Shown here piece after piece: positions 13,266 through 19,847 of a DNA stretch of 19,847 nucleotides. The notes under the pieces were generated by a model. That model saw nothing but the letters and a program-made list of their open reading frames with translations, searched no databases and was not told where the DNA came from. The position numbers and the translations under genes were made by a program. Source of the stretch: JAWWPY01 sp964412845 (lineage in GTDB: Bacteria > Actinomycetota > Actinomycetes > Streptosporangiales > Streptosporangiaceae); the NCBI GenBank assembly GCA_964412845.1, contig CAYPQM010000131.1, forward strand, positions 1 to 19,847, written 5' to 3'. Within the stretch, counting starts at the first letter, position 1, and the number at the start of each line of letters is the position of its first letter.

Positions 13266-14564
13266 GTGCCTCAGACCCCGCTCGACCTGTCCCACCACAC
13301 GGTGCGGGCCCTGCTGCGATGGCGGACGGCGGCCGCGGCCTTCGCAGCCATCATCCTGGCCGGCGGTGCGACCGCCGCGGTGGCCGCCACCGTGCAGGCC
13401 GCGTCGGCGGCGAGCACCGCCTTGACGGCCAACTGGTACGAATCGGCGCCGTACTACAGCACCCTGGACTCGAACGCACCTACCGTCAGCCAGGTGATGT
13501 CCGCGACCGGCCAGAAGGCGTTCGACATGGCCTTCATCCTGGCCAACGGCGGTTCGTGCGCGCCCTCCTGGGACGGCACCGACCCGGTGCCCTCCGACAC
13601 CCAGGTGGCCGCCGTCATCAGCCAGGTCCGCTCCGGCGGCGGCGATGTGATCGTCTCGGCGGGCGGCTACAACGGCACCAAGCTGGGCCAGGTGTGCAGT
13701 TCAGCGTCGGCCACGGCGGCCGCCTACCAGCAGGTGATCACCACGTACGGCCTGCACGCGTTCGACTTCGACCTTGAGGAACCGGAGATCGAGAACTCGA
13801 CGGCGATCGCCTACGAGCTCGGTGCCGCGCAGATCCTGCAGCAGGAGGATCCGGGCCTGTACATCTCGATCACCATGCCGTCCACGACCACCGGTGCGAA
13901 CTACTTCGGCCAGCTACTGCTCAACGAGGCCAAGAGCCTGGGGTTCACCCCGAACAACTATACGATCATGCCGTTTGACGGCGGCTTCAGCGGCGGCTCA
14001 TCGCAGGTCACCGCGCTGCGGGATTTCAACGCCCAGCTGGTGAGCACATTCGGCTGGACCAGCGCGCAGGCTTACGCGCATGAGGGCTTCTCCGGGATGA
14101 ACGGCCGGACCGACTCGGCCGAGTACTTCTACCAGAGCGATTTCCAGACTGTGCTCGCCTTCGCGGAGACTTCCGGCCTGAGCCGGTACACGTTCTGGTC
14201 CGTCAATCGGGACCGCGCCTGCAACCCGGTGGACAACGGCTTCACCTCCAGCGAGTGCAGCAGCGTGGCGCAGAATTCCTGGGACTTCACCGCGTACACG
14301 GTGGCGTTCGCCAACCATGCGTCTGCCACCCCGCCGACCCCGACCCCGACCCCGACGGTGTCTGCGTCGCCGACTCCGACGCCGTCCCCGAGCCCCACGC
14401 CGACCACAGGAGGCTGCACGGCGGCCGCGTGGGTGTCGAACATGGCCTACGTCTCGGGCAACGTCGTCTCTTACGGCGGCGACAAGTGGACCGCCAACCA
14501 GTGGAACTATGCCGAGGTCCCCGGCGGTGCGGCAGGCGCCTGGAACAACGACGGCCCCTGCTGA
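13266..14564 (+). CDS. Secreted GH18 chitinase with C-terminal CBM5/12
   Basis: 432 residues. GTG 13266 follows GGAGGAAA directly. A signal peptide spans about residues 1-45 (RWRTAAAAFAAIILAGGATAAVAA). The catalytic barrel (about 50-355) has VIVSAGGYNG, the substrate-strand motif of GH18, and FDFDLEEPE with Asp167, Asp169 and catalytic Glu171 in the D-x-D-x-E pattern. The first Asp of the common DxxDxDxE motif is His164. YTIMPFDGGF and RYTFWSVNRDR lie in later strands. A Thr/Pro/Ser linker (about 355-380) leads to a CBM5/12 chitin-binding domain (about 382-432) with AWVSNMAYVSGNVVSYGG and KWTANQW. The enzyme would cleave chitin outside the cell. Control by the palindrome at 13213-13237 is likely, perhaps by a sugar-responsive repressor. 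A hairpin follows the stop. Confidence 0.93.
   Translation: MPQTPLDLSHHTVRALLRWRTAAAAFAAIILAGGATAAVAATVQAASAASTALTANWYESAPYYSTLDSNAPTVSQVMSATGQKAFDMAFILANGGSCAPSWDGTDPVPSDTQVAAVISQVRSGGGDVIVSAGGYNGTKLGQVCSSASATAAAYQQVITTYGLHAFDFDLEEPEIENSTAIAYELGAAQILQQEDPGLYISITMPSTTTGANYFGQLLLNEAKSLGFTPNNYTIMPFDGGFSGGSSQVTALRDFNAQLVSTFGWTSAQAYAHEGFSGMNGRTDSAEYFYQSDFQTVLAFAETSGLSRYTFWSVNRDRACNPVDNGFTSSECSSVAQNSWDFTAYTVAFANHASATPPTPTPTPTVSASPTPTPSPSPTPTTGGCTAAAWVSNMAYVSGNVVSYGGDKWTANQWNYAEVPGGAAGAWNNDGPC
14335..14415 (+). repeat. Simple-sequence repeat encoding the Pro/Thr linker of the chitinase
   Basis: Units of CCGACC and close variants (CCGACG, CCGACT) encode PTPTPTPT-type residues. Such tracts can change length by slippage. 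The reading frame is intact here. Confidence 0.7.
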
Positions 14565-14587
14565 CCGGTGCTCCCTGCTGACCAGTG

Positions 14588-14624
14588 CGCATGCCGGGTG
14601 GCCCCGCGGGCGGCCCGGCATGCG
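14588..14624 (+). terminator. Hairpin after the chitinase gene
   Basis: CGCATGCCGGG (14588-14598) pairs perfectly with CCCGGCATGCG (14614-14624) around a 15-nt loop, 24 bp past the stop. Confidence 0.7.
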
Positions 14625-14732
14625 GCTGTTACCCGCCGCGCGAGGTGACAGGCCGTAAGGTGACAGGCGGAGAGCGGCGCGGGCCGGCGCTGACCGTCGG
14701 CCGCGCTGACCGGAGTGCATGAAGGAGAGCAG

Positions 14733-15077
14733 ATGGACGAGGACCGGGCCCGGGCCCGGCTACGTGCCGAACGAGCCGAGGTGCAGAGTCTGCTCAAGGA
14801 CGCCGAGGCGGCCGGGCGGGCCGACCGGGCCGAGGAAGACGAGACGGGGGACATCGCCGATCCCGCGCAACTGCTGACCGCGCAGGGCCAGGATGACGCC
14901 ATCGCGGAAAGCTTGCGCGATCGCCTGGCCGCTCTCGACCGCGCCGAGAAGCGGCTGGACAACGGGACGTTCGGGCGATCCATCCGCAGTGGGCGGCCGA
15001 TCCCCGACGAGCGTCTGGAGGCTGACCCCGCCGCAGAACTCACCATCGAGGAAGCCGAGGCACAGGCTCGGAACTAG
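14733..15077 (+). CDS. DksA/TraR-like protein lacking all four zinc-binding cysteines
   Basis: 114-residue predicted cytoplasmic protein. ATG 14733 has AAGGAG 5 nt upstream, better than GTG 14715. The N-terminal two-thirds is a charged coiled-coil hairpin, with the acidic tip region EEDETGDIADPAQ near 34-46. The C-terminus, RLDNGTFGRSIRSGRPIPDERLEADPAAEL, follows the DksA zinc-finger layout exactly. However, the C-x2-C-x17-C-x2-C positions are Ser83, Ser86, Thr104 and Glu107. The fold is thus probably kept without zinc. DksA proteins act on RNA polymerase through its secondary channel; whether this variant does is uncertain. I recall Cys-less relatives in actinobacteria but no assigned role. 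It stands alone. Confidence 0.8.
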   Translation: MDEDRARARLRAERAEVQSLLKDAEAAGRADRAEEDETGDIADPAQLLTAQGQDDAIAESLRDRLAALDRAEKRLDNGTFGRSIRSGRPIPDERLEADPAAELTIEEAEAQARN

Positions 15078-15153
15078 ACGACCCGCAGCATCCGCGTGAC
15101 CTAGCCGCGCGAGACGATATCGGCCCGGGCGACCTGGCCAGGGCGATCGGCGG

Positions 15154-15459
15154 TCACTCCGGTCGGCTGCCGGACTCCGCTCCCCCAGGTCCGTAACCGG
15201 CTGCGTTCAGCATCCGGCGCAGGTCGACGACCGTCTGGGTATCTATGTCCTTATGCTCAGGACGGTCGAAGTATTCGGTCTCGGACCCGATGGTCACGAC
15301 AACGGTGCCATCGTGGTGATCCACGACCGTGCCGACGGCCTTCAGCAATGAGACCACCGCATGCCACTCGATGTTGTGGCTCGCGGGATGCTGGAGGACC
15401 TGGCGCAGCGTGTTGCGGTGGTGGTTGTTCAGGTGTACCGGCTCTGACGTGGATGACAT
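15154..15459 (-). CDS. Small hypothetical protein, HicA-like in outline
   Basis: 101 residues. ATG 15459 is preferred: AGAGGA lies 6 nt upstream, and ATG 15483 adds only eight residues. The sequence reads NHHRNTLRQVLQHPASHNIEWHAVVSLLKAVG, then DHHDGTVVVTIGSETEYFDRP and HKDIDTQTVVDLRRMLNAAGY. The layout of helix, three short strands, then helix, with a conserved-looking His-rich first helix, resembles small double-stranded-RNA-binding-like HicA proteins. No HicB partner is adjacent, so a toxin role is unsupported. Cytoplasmic, no signal peptide. Confidence 0.7.
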   Translation of the reverse strand: MSSTSEPVHLNNHHRNTLRQVLQHPASHNIEWHAVVSLLKAVGTVVDHHDGTVVVTIGSETEYFDRPEHKDIDTQTVVDLRRMLNAAGYGPGGAESGSRPE

Positions 15460-15523
15460 CCCCGTTCCTCTCTCATTGCCCACGATAGACCGGCGCCGGG
15501 TCAGCCCGGCGACCGCCAGCCGG

Positions 15524-16546
15524 TCAGCCGCCGGCTACGGGCCTGTGCAGCCCGTCCGCGACTTTCTCCGCGATCAGCTCGAAGGAACGGATCCGGTCCT
15601 CGATGTCGTACACCATCGCGGTCAGCATCAGCTCGTCGGCACCGGAGCGCTCCAGCAGCCCGGCCAGCTGGCGGCGGACAGTTTCCGGGGAACCGATGGC
15701 CTGATCAGCGAAGCGGCCCCAGGCCATCTCCCGCTCGAAGTCCGAGTACGGGTACGCGGCCGCCTCCTCAGGGCTGGCCATCGGCTGGGGCGCCCCGGCG
15801 CGCAGCCGCAGGAACGACAGGGCGGCCGGGCCGGCCAGCCACCGGGCCCGCTCGTCGGTATCTGCGCAGATCGCACTCACCGCGACCATCGCCTGGGGGC
15901 GCTCCAGCCATCGCGAGGGCCGGAAATGCTCCCGGTACAACGCCAGCGCGGGAACGGTGTTAGCGGCGCTGAAATGGTGCGCGAACGAGAATGGCAACCC
16001 GAGCATCCCAGCCAGCTGCGCGCTGAACCCGCTGGAACCCAGCAGCCAGATCTCCGGCATATCGCCTTGGCCTGGCATCGCGGTGATGCGTGCCTGCGGG
16101 TCCTCGCCGGTAAAGAACTCAATCAGGTCAAGTAGTTCCTTCGGGAACGCCTCGGCGGACAGGCCCTCCATGGTGCGGCGCAGCGCCAGCGCGGTGAGCT
16201 GGTCGGTACCCGGCGCACGGCCGATACCCAGATCGATCCGGCCCGGATGCAGCGCCTCCAGCGTGCCGAACTGCTCCGCCACTACCAGCGGAGCGTGGTT
16301 GGGCAGCATCACCCCGCCCGAACCCACCCGGATCGTCGACGTCGCCGCCGCCAGGTGCGCGATCAGCACGGCCGGCGCGGAACTCGCGATCGACGGCATG
16401 TTGTGGTGCTCGGCCACCCAGAACCGCCGGTAGCCCAGCTCCTCGGTCCGCCGGGCCAGCTCGGTGGTCTGGCGCAGGGCCTGGCCGGGGGTTGTACCAG
16501 CAGCTACCGGGGATAGATCCAGCACGGACAGCGGCACGTTGATCAC
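15524..16546 (-). CDS. LLM-class flavin-dependent oxidoreductase
   Basis: 340 residues, normal for the luciferase-like monooxygenase barrel. It opens with PLSVLDLSPVAAGTTPGQAL, typical of the MsnO8/YwcH-like subgroup. RFWVAEHHNMP (His-rich flavin side), VGSGGVMLPNHAPLVVAEQF and HPGRIDLGIGRAPGTDQ follow, then IWLLGSSGFSAQLAGMLGLP and a C-terminal helix ERSGADELMLTAMVYD. Such proteins bind reduced FMN (or F420 in some relatives) and oxidise small organic substrates. GTG 16546 gives the first in-frame start at the family boundary, but no good ribosome site is visible. The frame stays open into antisense DNA to 17221, which is not coding here. The gene diverges from the VOC gene across about 280 bp. 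Confidence 0.9.
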   Translation of the reverse strand: MINVPLSVLDLSPVAAGTTPGQALRQTTELARRTEELGYRRFWVAEHHNMPSIASSAPAVLIAHLAAATSTIRVGSGGVMLPNHAPLVVAEQFGTLEALHPGRIDLGIGRAPGTDQLTALALRRTMEGLSAEAFPKELLDLIEFFTGEDPQARITAMPGQGDMPEIWLLGSSGFSAQLAGMLGLPFSFAHHFSAANTVPALALYREHFRPSRWLERPQAMVAVSAICADTDERARWLAGPAALSFLRLRAGAPQPMASPEEAAAYPYSDFEREMAWGRFADQAIGSPETVRRQLAGLLERSGADELMLTAMVYDIEDRIRSFELIAEKVADGLHRPVAGG

Positions 16547-16745
16547 ATAGCTCGATAACCAGCGCCTAGCCCGGTTTCTTCCATGGCCTCGACGAGGGAT
16601 GTCCGGTGTCCGGGCGGAGCCGACGCACCGGCCGCGCCCGGGGCAGTGGCGGCCAGCGGGATAAATCCGTGGCCAGGGCCCGGCCGGATATGGCAGTGTG
16701 CAGCCAGCCGCTGCGCGGCGCGGGAGAGAGGAGGTGCGTTCGATC

Positions 16746-16781
16746 ATGACCATCGGATTTCGCGCCTCCGCGACCGGCTGA
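16746..16781 (+). CDS. Possible 11-codon leader ORF upstream of the VOC gene
   Basis: ATG 16746 to TGA 16779-16781 encodes MTIGFRASATG. GGAGAGAGGAGG lies 11 nt upstream, stronger than the site before the VOC gene itself. It ends 47 nt before the VOC ATG. It may be a leader peptide or chance. Confidence 0.25.
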   Translation: MTIGFRASATG

Positions 16782-16828
16782 CCGAGGCCCGGGCGCGGAT
16801 GGCACCTTGTGAACAGGGAGCCATTTTC

Positions 16829-17218
16829 ATGACCGTCCGAATCAGGAGCATTACCGTTGACTGCCGCGACCCGTACCTGCTGGTCGGGTTCTGGTCGCAG
16901 GTCACCGGATTCCATGAGGATCCAGCCAACACCAACCATCCTGACGATCCGGAAGGCCTGCTGGTAGCACCAGATGGATCCGTCAATCTGCTGTTTATCC
17001 GGGTCCCGGAAGCCAAGCAGGCCAAGAACCGCATGCATCTCGACCTGACGCCGGAAGATCCGGCTCCGCAGGCGCGGGATGCCGAGGTCCAGCGGGTCAT
17101 GGGTATCGGCGCAACCTTCGTCGCTGACCATCGGCGTCCCGACGGCAAGGGCTGGGTGGTGCTCGCCGACCCGGAAGGCAACGAATTCTGCATCGAGCGC
17201 GGCGTTCCCGGCGGCTGA
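16829..17218 (+). CDS. VOC-superfamily (glyoxalase-like) protein
   Basis: 129 residues, standard for a two-module VOC protein. ATG 16829 follows CAGGGAG at 8 nt; earlier in-frame sequence lacks family character. The start RIRSITVDCRDPYLLVGFWS, the middle MHLDLTPEDP and the end GWVVLADPEGNEFCIE match the Glyoxalase_6-type subgroup. The usual first metal ligand position is Asp rather than His; His in MHLDL and Glu in FCIE are kept. Function in this subgroup is mostly unknown, ranging from metabolism to drug binding. It precedes the scaffold gap, so any downstream partner on this side is not visible. Confidence 0.85.
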   Translation: MTVRIRSITVDCRDPYLLVGFWSQVTGFHEDPANTNHPDDPEGLLVAPDGSVNLLFIRVPEAKQAKNRMHLDLTPEDPAPQARDAEVQRVMGIGATFVADHRRPDGKGWVVLADPEGNEFCIERGVPGG

Positions 17219-17251
17219 CAACCAGGCAGTGCGGCTGGCCGGTCAGTCATC

Positions 17252-17351
17252 NNNNNNNNNNNNNNNNNNNNNNNNNNNNNNNNNNNNNNNNNNNNNNNNN
17301 NNNNNNNNNNNNNNNNNNNNNNNNNNNNNNNNNNNNNNNNNNNNNNNNNNN
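17252..17351. other. Assembly gap of 100 N
   Basis: Exactly 100 unknown bases, a conventional length for a gap of unknown size. The same 15 bases (GGCCGGTCAGTCATC) occur on both edges (17237-17251 and 17352-17366), implying a repeat or unmerged overlap. Confidence 0.97.
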
Positions 17352-17422
17352 GGCCGGTCAGTCATCTGGCCGGCCGGGCGGGCAATCGGCCGGGCGGGCG
17401 CATGACGGGCGGCCGGGCGGGA
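17352..17422. repeat. GC-rich repeat block beside the gap
   Basis: GGCCGGGCGGG occurs at 17372, 17388 and 17411. The tract has no gene; it lies between the gap and the GH3 stop codon. Such low-complexity DNA probably explains the break in assembly. Confidence 0.6.
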
Positions 17423-17449
17423 CGGCCGGCCCGGCTGACGGCCGGCAAG

Positions 17450-19798
17450 TCAGTCCTGCGGCAGCAGGGTGATCGCCGGATTCAGCACCCGGTCGAAGCC
17501 GACCTCCCGGCGCGGCCCGGTGAGCGTGCACCGGAGGGTCTCCCGGATGTCGGCGCTCGATGCGCCGATCCGCAGCTCGACCTCCCCCGGGTCGACCTGC
17601 CGGCGGCCGGATCGTCCGGTATAGGAGGTGAGGTCGGCGTGCAGGTCGACGAGTACGGTCCGGCTGGTATCCGGCGGCAGCTCCACCCGGGCCGCGGCGA
17701 TCAGCTGCTGGAGTGGCCGGGCGACCTCCGCCACCGGATCATGCAGGTAGACCTGGACGACTTCGGTCGTCGGGATCTGCGCGTCGTTGCGTACGGTCAC
17801 CGTCAGCTGGCAGTTTCCGTCAGTCGGCCACAGCTCCGGGGAACGCCGTGTCACGCCAAGCCAGATCGCCGGGGCATAGGACAGGCCATGCCCGAAGGGG
17901 AAGACCGGCGTCGGGTCGACGCTGCTGACCACGCTGCGCTCGCCCAGGTGGGGCACCAGATAGGTGGCGGGCTGAGTCGCGCCCGCGGCGGGGAAGCTGA
18001 CCGGCAGCCGTCCTGAGGGGTTAACCCGCCCGCTCAGCACATCCGCCACCGCGGCCGCGCCCTCCTCGCCAGGAAAGAAGCCGCAGACCACAGCGGCGAG
18101 CCGGTCGACCTGGCGGGACAGCTCATAGGGGCGGCCAACCAGCAGCACGAGGACCACCGGCGTGCCCGTGGCCAGCACGGCCTCCAGCAGTTCCTCCTGC
18201 CGACCGGGCAGCCGCAGGTCGGACGCATCGCACCCCTCCCCCGACGTGCCCGCCCCGAAGAGCCCGGCGCGGTCGCCAAGCACGGCGACGCAGACGTCGG
18301 CCCCAGCTGCCGCATCCGCTGCGGCGGCGATGCCGGCATCGTCGCCGCCGAGCACCGGGCATCCCTGCGCGTACGTGATCTCGTGGCCAGCCGGGTCGGC
18401 GCGCAGGGTCGCCAGCAGGGTCGGCACGTCGACTCCCGCCGGGACGTCCGGATGGTGGACACCGACGTGCACCGGGAATGCGTAGCAGCCCAGCATCGCG
18501 TTGGCCTCATCGGCGCGCGGGCCGACCACGGCGACCCTGCGCGCCCTCGCCAGCGGCAGGATCCCGTCGTTGCGCAGCAAGACGACCGAGCGCTGCGCCA
18601 GTTTCCTGGCCAGCGAGCGCGACTCAGCGTCGTCAAGGCGCTCACTATCGCCGATCTGTGGCTGCGGTGACCAGTCGGCGTCCAGGAGGCCGAGCTCGCA
18701 CTTCTGGGTGAGGACCCGCTCGACGGCACGATCGACCAGTGCTGGGTCGACTGCCCCGGACTCGATGCCGTCCAGCAATGGCTCGCCGTAGCAGTCGACG
18801 GTCGGCAATTCGACATCGATGCCCGCCCGCAGGGCCAGGCCCGCGGCCTCGCCGCGGGTGCCCGCCACGCCGTGCAGGGTCTTCAGGAACGACACCGCGA
18901 AGTAGTCGGCAACGACCGTCCCGGTGAAGCCATATGTGCCGCGCAGCAAGCCGGTCAGCACGGCGGCGTCCGCAGCGACCGGAATGCCGTCGAGGTCGGT
19001 ATAGGAGTTCATCACCGACCGGGCACCCGCGTGCAGGGCCATCTCGAACGGCGGCAGCAGCACGTCCGCGAGTTCACGGGGGCCGATCGAGACCGGCGCC
19101 ATGTTCCGCCCAGCCCGTGACGCGGAGTAGCCGACGAAATGCTTCAGGGTCGACACGACACCTGCTGACTCAAGCCCGCGCACGTAGGCGCTGCCGATCA
19201 CGCCGACCAGGTACGGGTCTTCAGCGATCGTCTCCTCGACCCGGCCCCATCGCAGATCGCGGATCACATCGAGGACGGGCGCCAGCCCTTGATGCACACC
19301 CAGCCTGCGCATGGTGCGGCCGATCTGAGCGCCCATCTGCTGGACAAGCCCGGGATCGAAGCTCGCCCCCCAGCACAGCGGCGAGGGGTAGATCGTGGCC
19401 TACCAGGCGGCCAGCCCGGTCAGGCACTCCTCATGCACCATCGCCGGGATGCCGAGGCGTCCGGCGGACATGATCTGGCGCTGGCTGCGCGCGACCGCAT
19501 AGGCGCCCTCAACCGGATCAACGGGGGCGGTGCCGAAAACGCGGGTGAGCTGCCCGATTCCGTCAGCGATCAGCTTGTCCCAGTCGGCGGGTGCCGCTGC
19601 GAACTCGTGCTGATGCGGCACGACGTCGCCGCCCGCGGTGTCCACCCCGACCCAGACGCCGTAGAGCTGGGCGACCTTCTCCCGCATGGTCATCCGGGAG
19701 ATGAGGTCGGTGACTCGCTGGGCTGGGGCGGCTGACGGGTCACGCCAGATCTCGGCGGAAACGCTGCTCTCGATAGTCACGTGCGTTCCGTCCGTCAT
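17450..19798 (-). pseudogene. GH3-family beta-glycosidase interrupted by one in-frame TAG
   Basis: A complete GH3 reading frame of about 782 codons, except for TAG at 19402-19400 (codon 133). The first part (ATG 19798) has SAEIWRDPSAAPAQRVTDLISRM, then MREKVAQLYGV, and ends HEECLTGLAAW. After the stop the frame goes on without shift: ATIYPSPLCWGASFDP, then GRVEETIAEDPYLVG and LKHFVGYS. The nucleophile Asp in VVADYFAV is near residue 298. GTSGEGCDASDLRLPGRQ has the likely acid/base Glu near 521, and a fibronectin-III-like end follows. No signal peptide is visible. The family includes beta-glucosidases and beta-xylosidases. GTG 19780 is an alternative start with GGACGGA upstream. One C-to-T change from CAG would explain the stop. 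It is either recently inactivated or a base error; the part from 19336 alone lacks the first third of the barrel. Confidence 0.85.
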
Positions 19799-19826
19799 GG
19801 GGGTGGGTGGGTGGTGGTGTGGCGGG
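19799..19826 (+). other. G-rich tract abutting the GH3 start
   Basis: GGGGGTGGGTGGGTGG begins at 19799, directly upstream (on the other strand) of the GH3 ATG, with a further GGG at 19824-19826. Three tight G-runs of three or more plus a distant fourth could form a quadruplex. On the gene's own strand it is C-rich, so it offers no ribosome site. Confidence 0.4.
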
Positions 19827-19847
19827 TGACGAGGCTGGTGGCGAGGG

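Noticed and set aside
15154..15459. Toxin-antitoxin system based on the HicA-like outline
   Set aside because: No HicB-type partner lies next to it, and similarity is only in general layout.
16583..16828. N-terminal extension of the VOC frame, including RLRDRLTEARARM, which faintly recalls a peptidase N-terminus
   Set aside because: Too short to support a gene remnant, and the VOC domain starts cleanly at 16829 with a ribosome site.
16547..17221. N-terminal extension of the LLM oxidoreductase frame
   Set aside because: The family starts at PLSVLDLSP; the extension is antisense to the VOC gene.
17372..17422. CRISPR-like or satellite array at the GGCCGGGCGGG repeats
   Set aside because: Only three short copies at uneven spacing (16 and 23 bp) with GC-only low complexity; no spacers or cas genes.

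Overview
The window is very GC-rich, with strong third-position G/C bias, frequent GTG starts, purine-rich ribosome sites and Gram-positive-type lipoboxes and signal peptides. This points to a high-GC actinobacterium. The mix of secreted glycosidases and large hypothetical genes looks like a soil Streptosporangiales-type genome, but the sequence alone does not fix the genus. One run of 100 N (17252-17351) marks a scaffold gap. I see no tRNA, rRNA, CRISPR array, transposase or prophage gene.

Layout. (1) 1-2265, minus strand: an aldehyde dehydrogenase (cut by the window edge) and a PadR-family regulator. A 19-bp palindromic motif occurs twice upstream of the dehydrogenase and once in the divergent promoter upstream of PadR. 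(2) 2403-4751, plus strand: a MucR/Ros-type zinc-finger protein with three repeated helix-turn-helix-like modules, a 69-residue Mop (molybdate-binding) protein and a MOSC/mARC-like molybdenum-cofactor protein. (3) 4931-6487, plus: an FHA-HTH protein behind a near-consensus promoter, then an AMIN-like lipoprotein. (4) 6488-7417: a less GC-rich stretch with a perfect 16-bp hairpin, a 48-codon ORF and a frameshifted fragment of a repeat-rich protein. (5) 7479-9941, minus: two unrecognised genes, the first with a Rossmann nucleotide-binding motif, behind an array of four TTACG elements. (6) 10115-14564, plus: three exported proteins, namely a lipoprotein with a Thr/Pro tail, an alpha/beta hydrolase, and a GH18 chitinase with a CBM5/12 domain behind a 25-bp palindrome. 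(7) 14733-17218: a DksA/TraR-like protein lacking all zinc ligands, a small HicA-like hypothetical, a luciferase-like flavin oxidoreductase and a VOC protein. (8) 17450-19798, minus: a full-length GH3 glycosidase interrupted by one in-frame TAG.

How the genes may work together. The best-supported circuit is PadR, its putative operator, the aldehyde dehydrogenase and possibly the divergent zinc-finger operon. The Mop and MOSC genes suggest molybdenum handling next to that regulator. The chitinase, the alpha/beta hydrolase and the broken GH3 gene fit polymer degradation. I did not find a complete novel defence or biosynthetic system. The most unusual items are the shared 19-bp palindrome, the triple-repeat zinc-finger regulator, the TTACG array upstream of the two-gene orphan operon, and the amber-interrupted GH3 gene.
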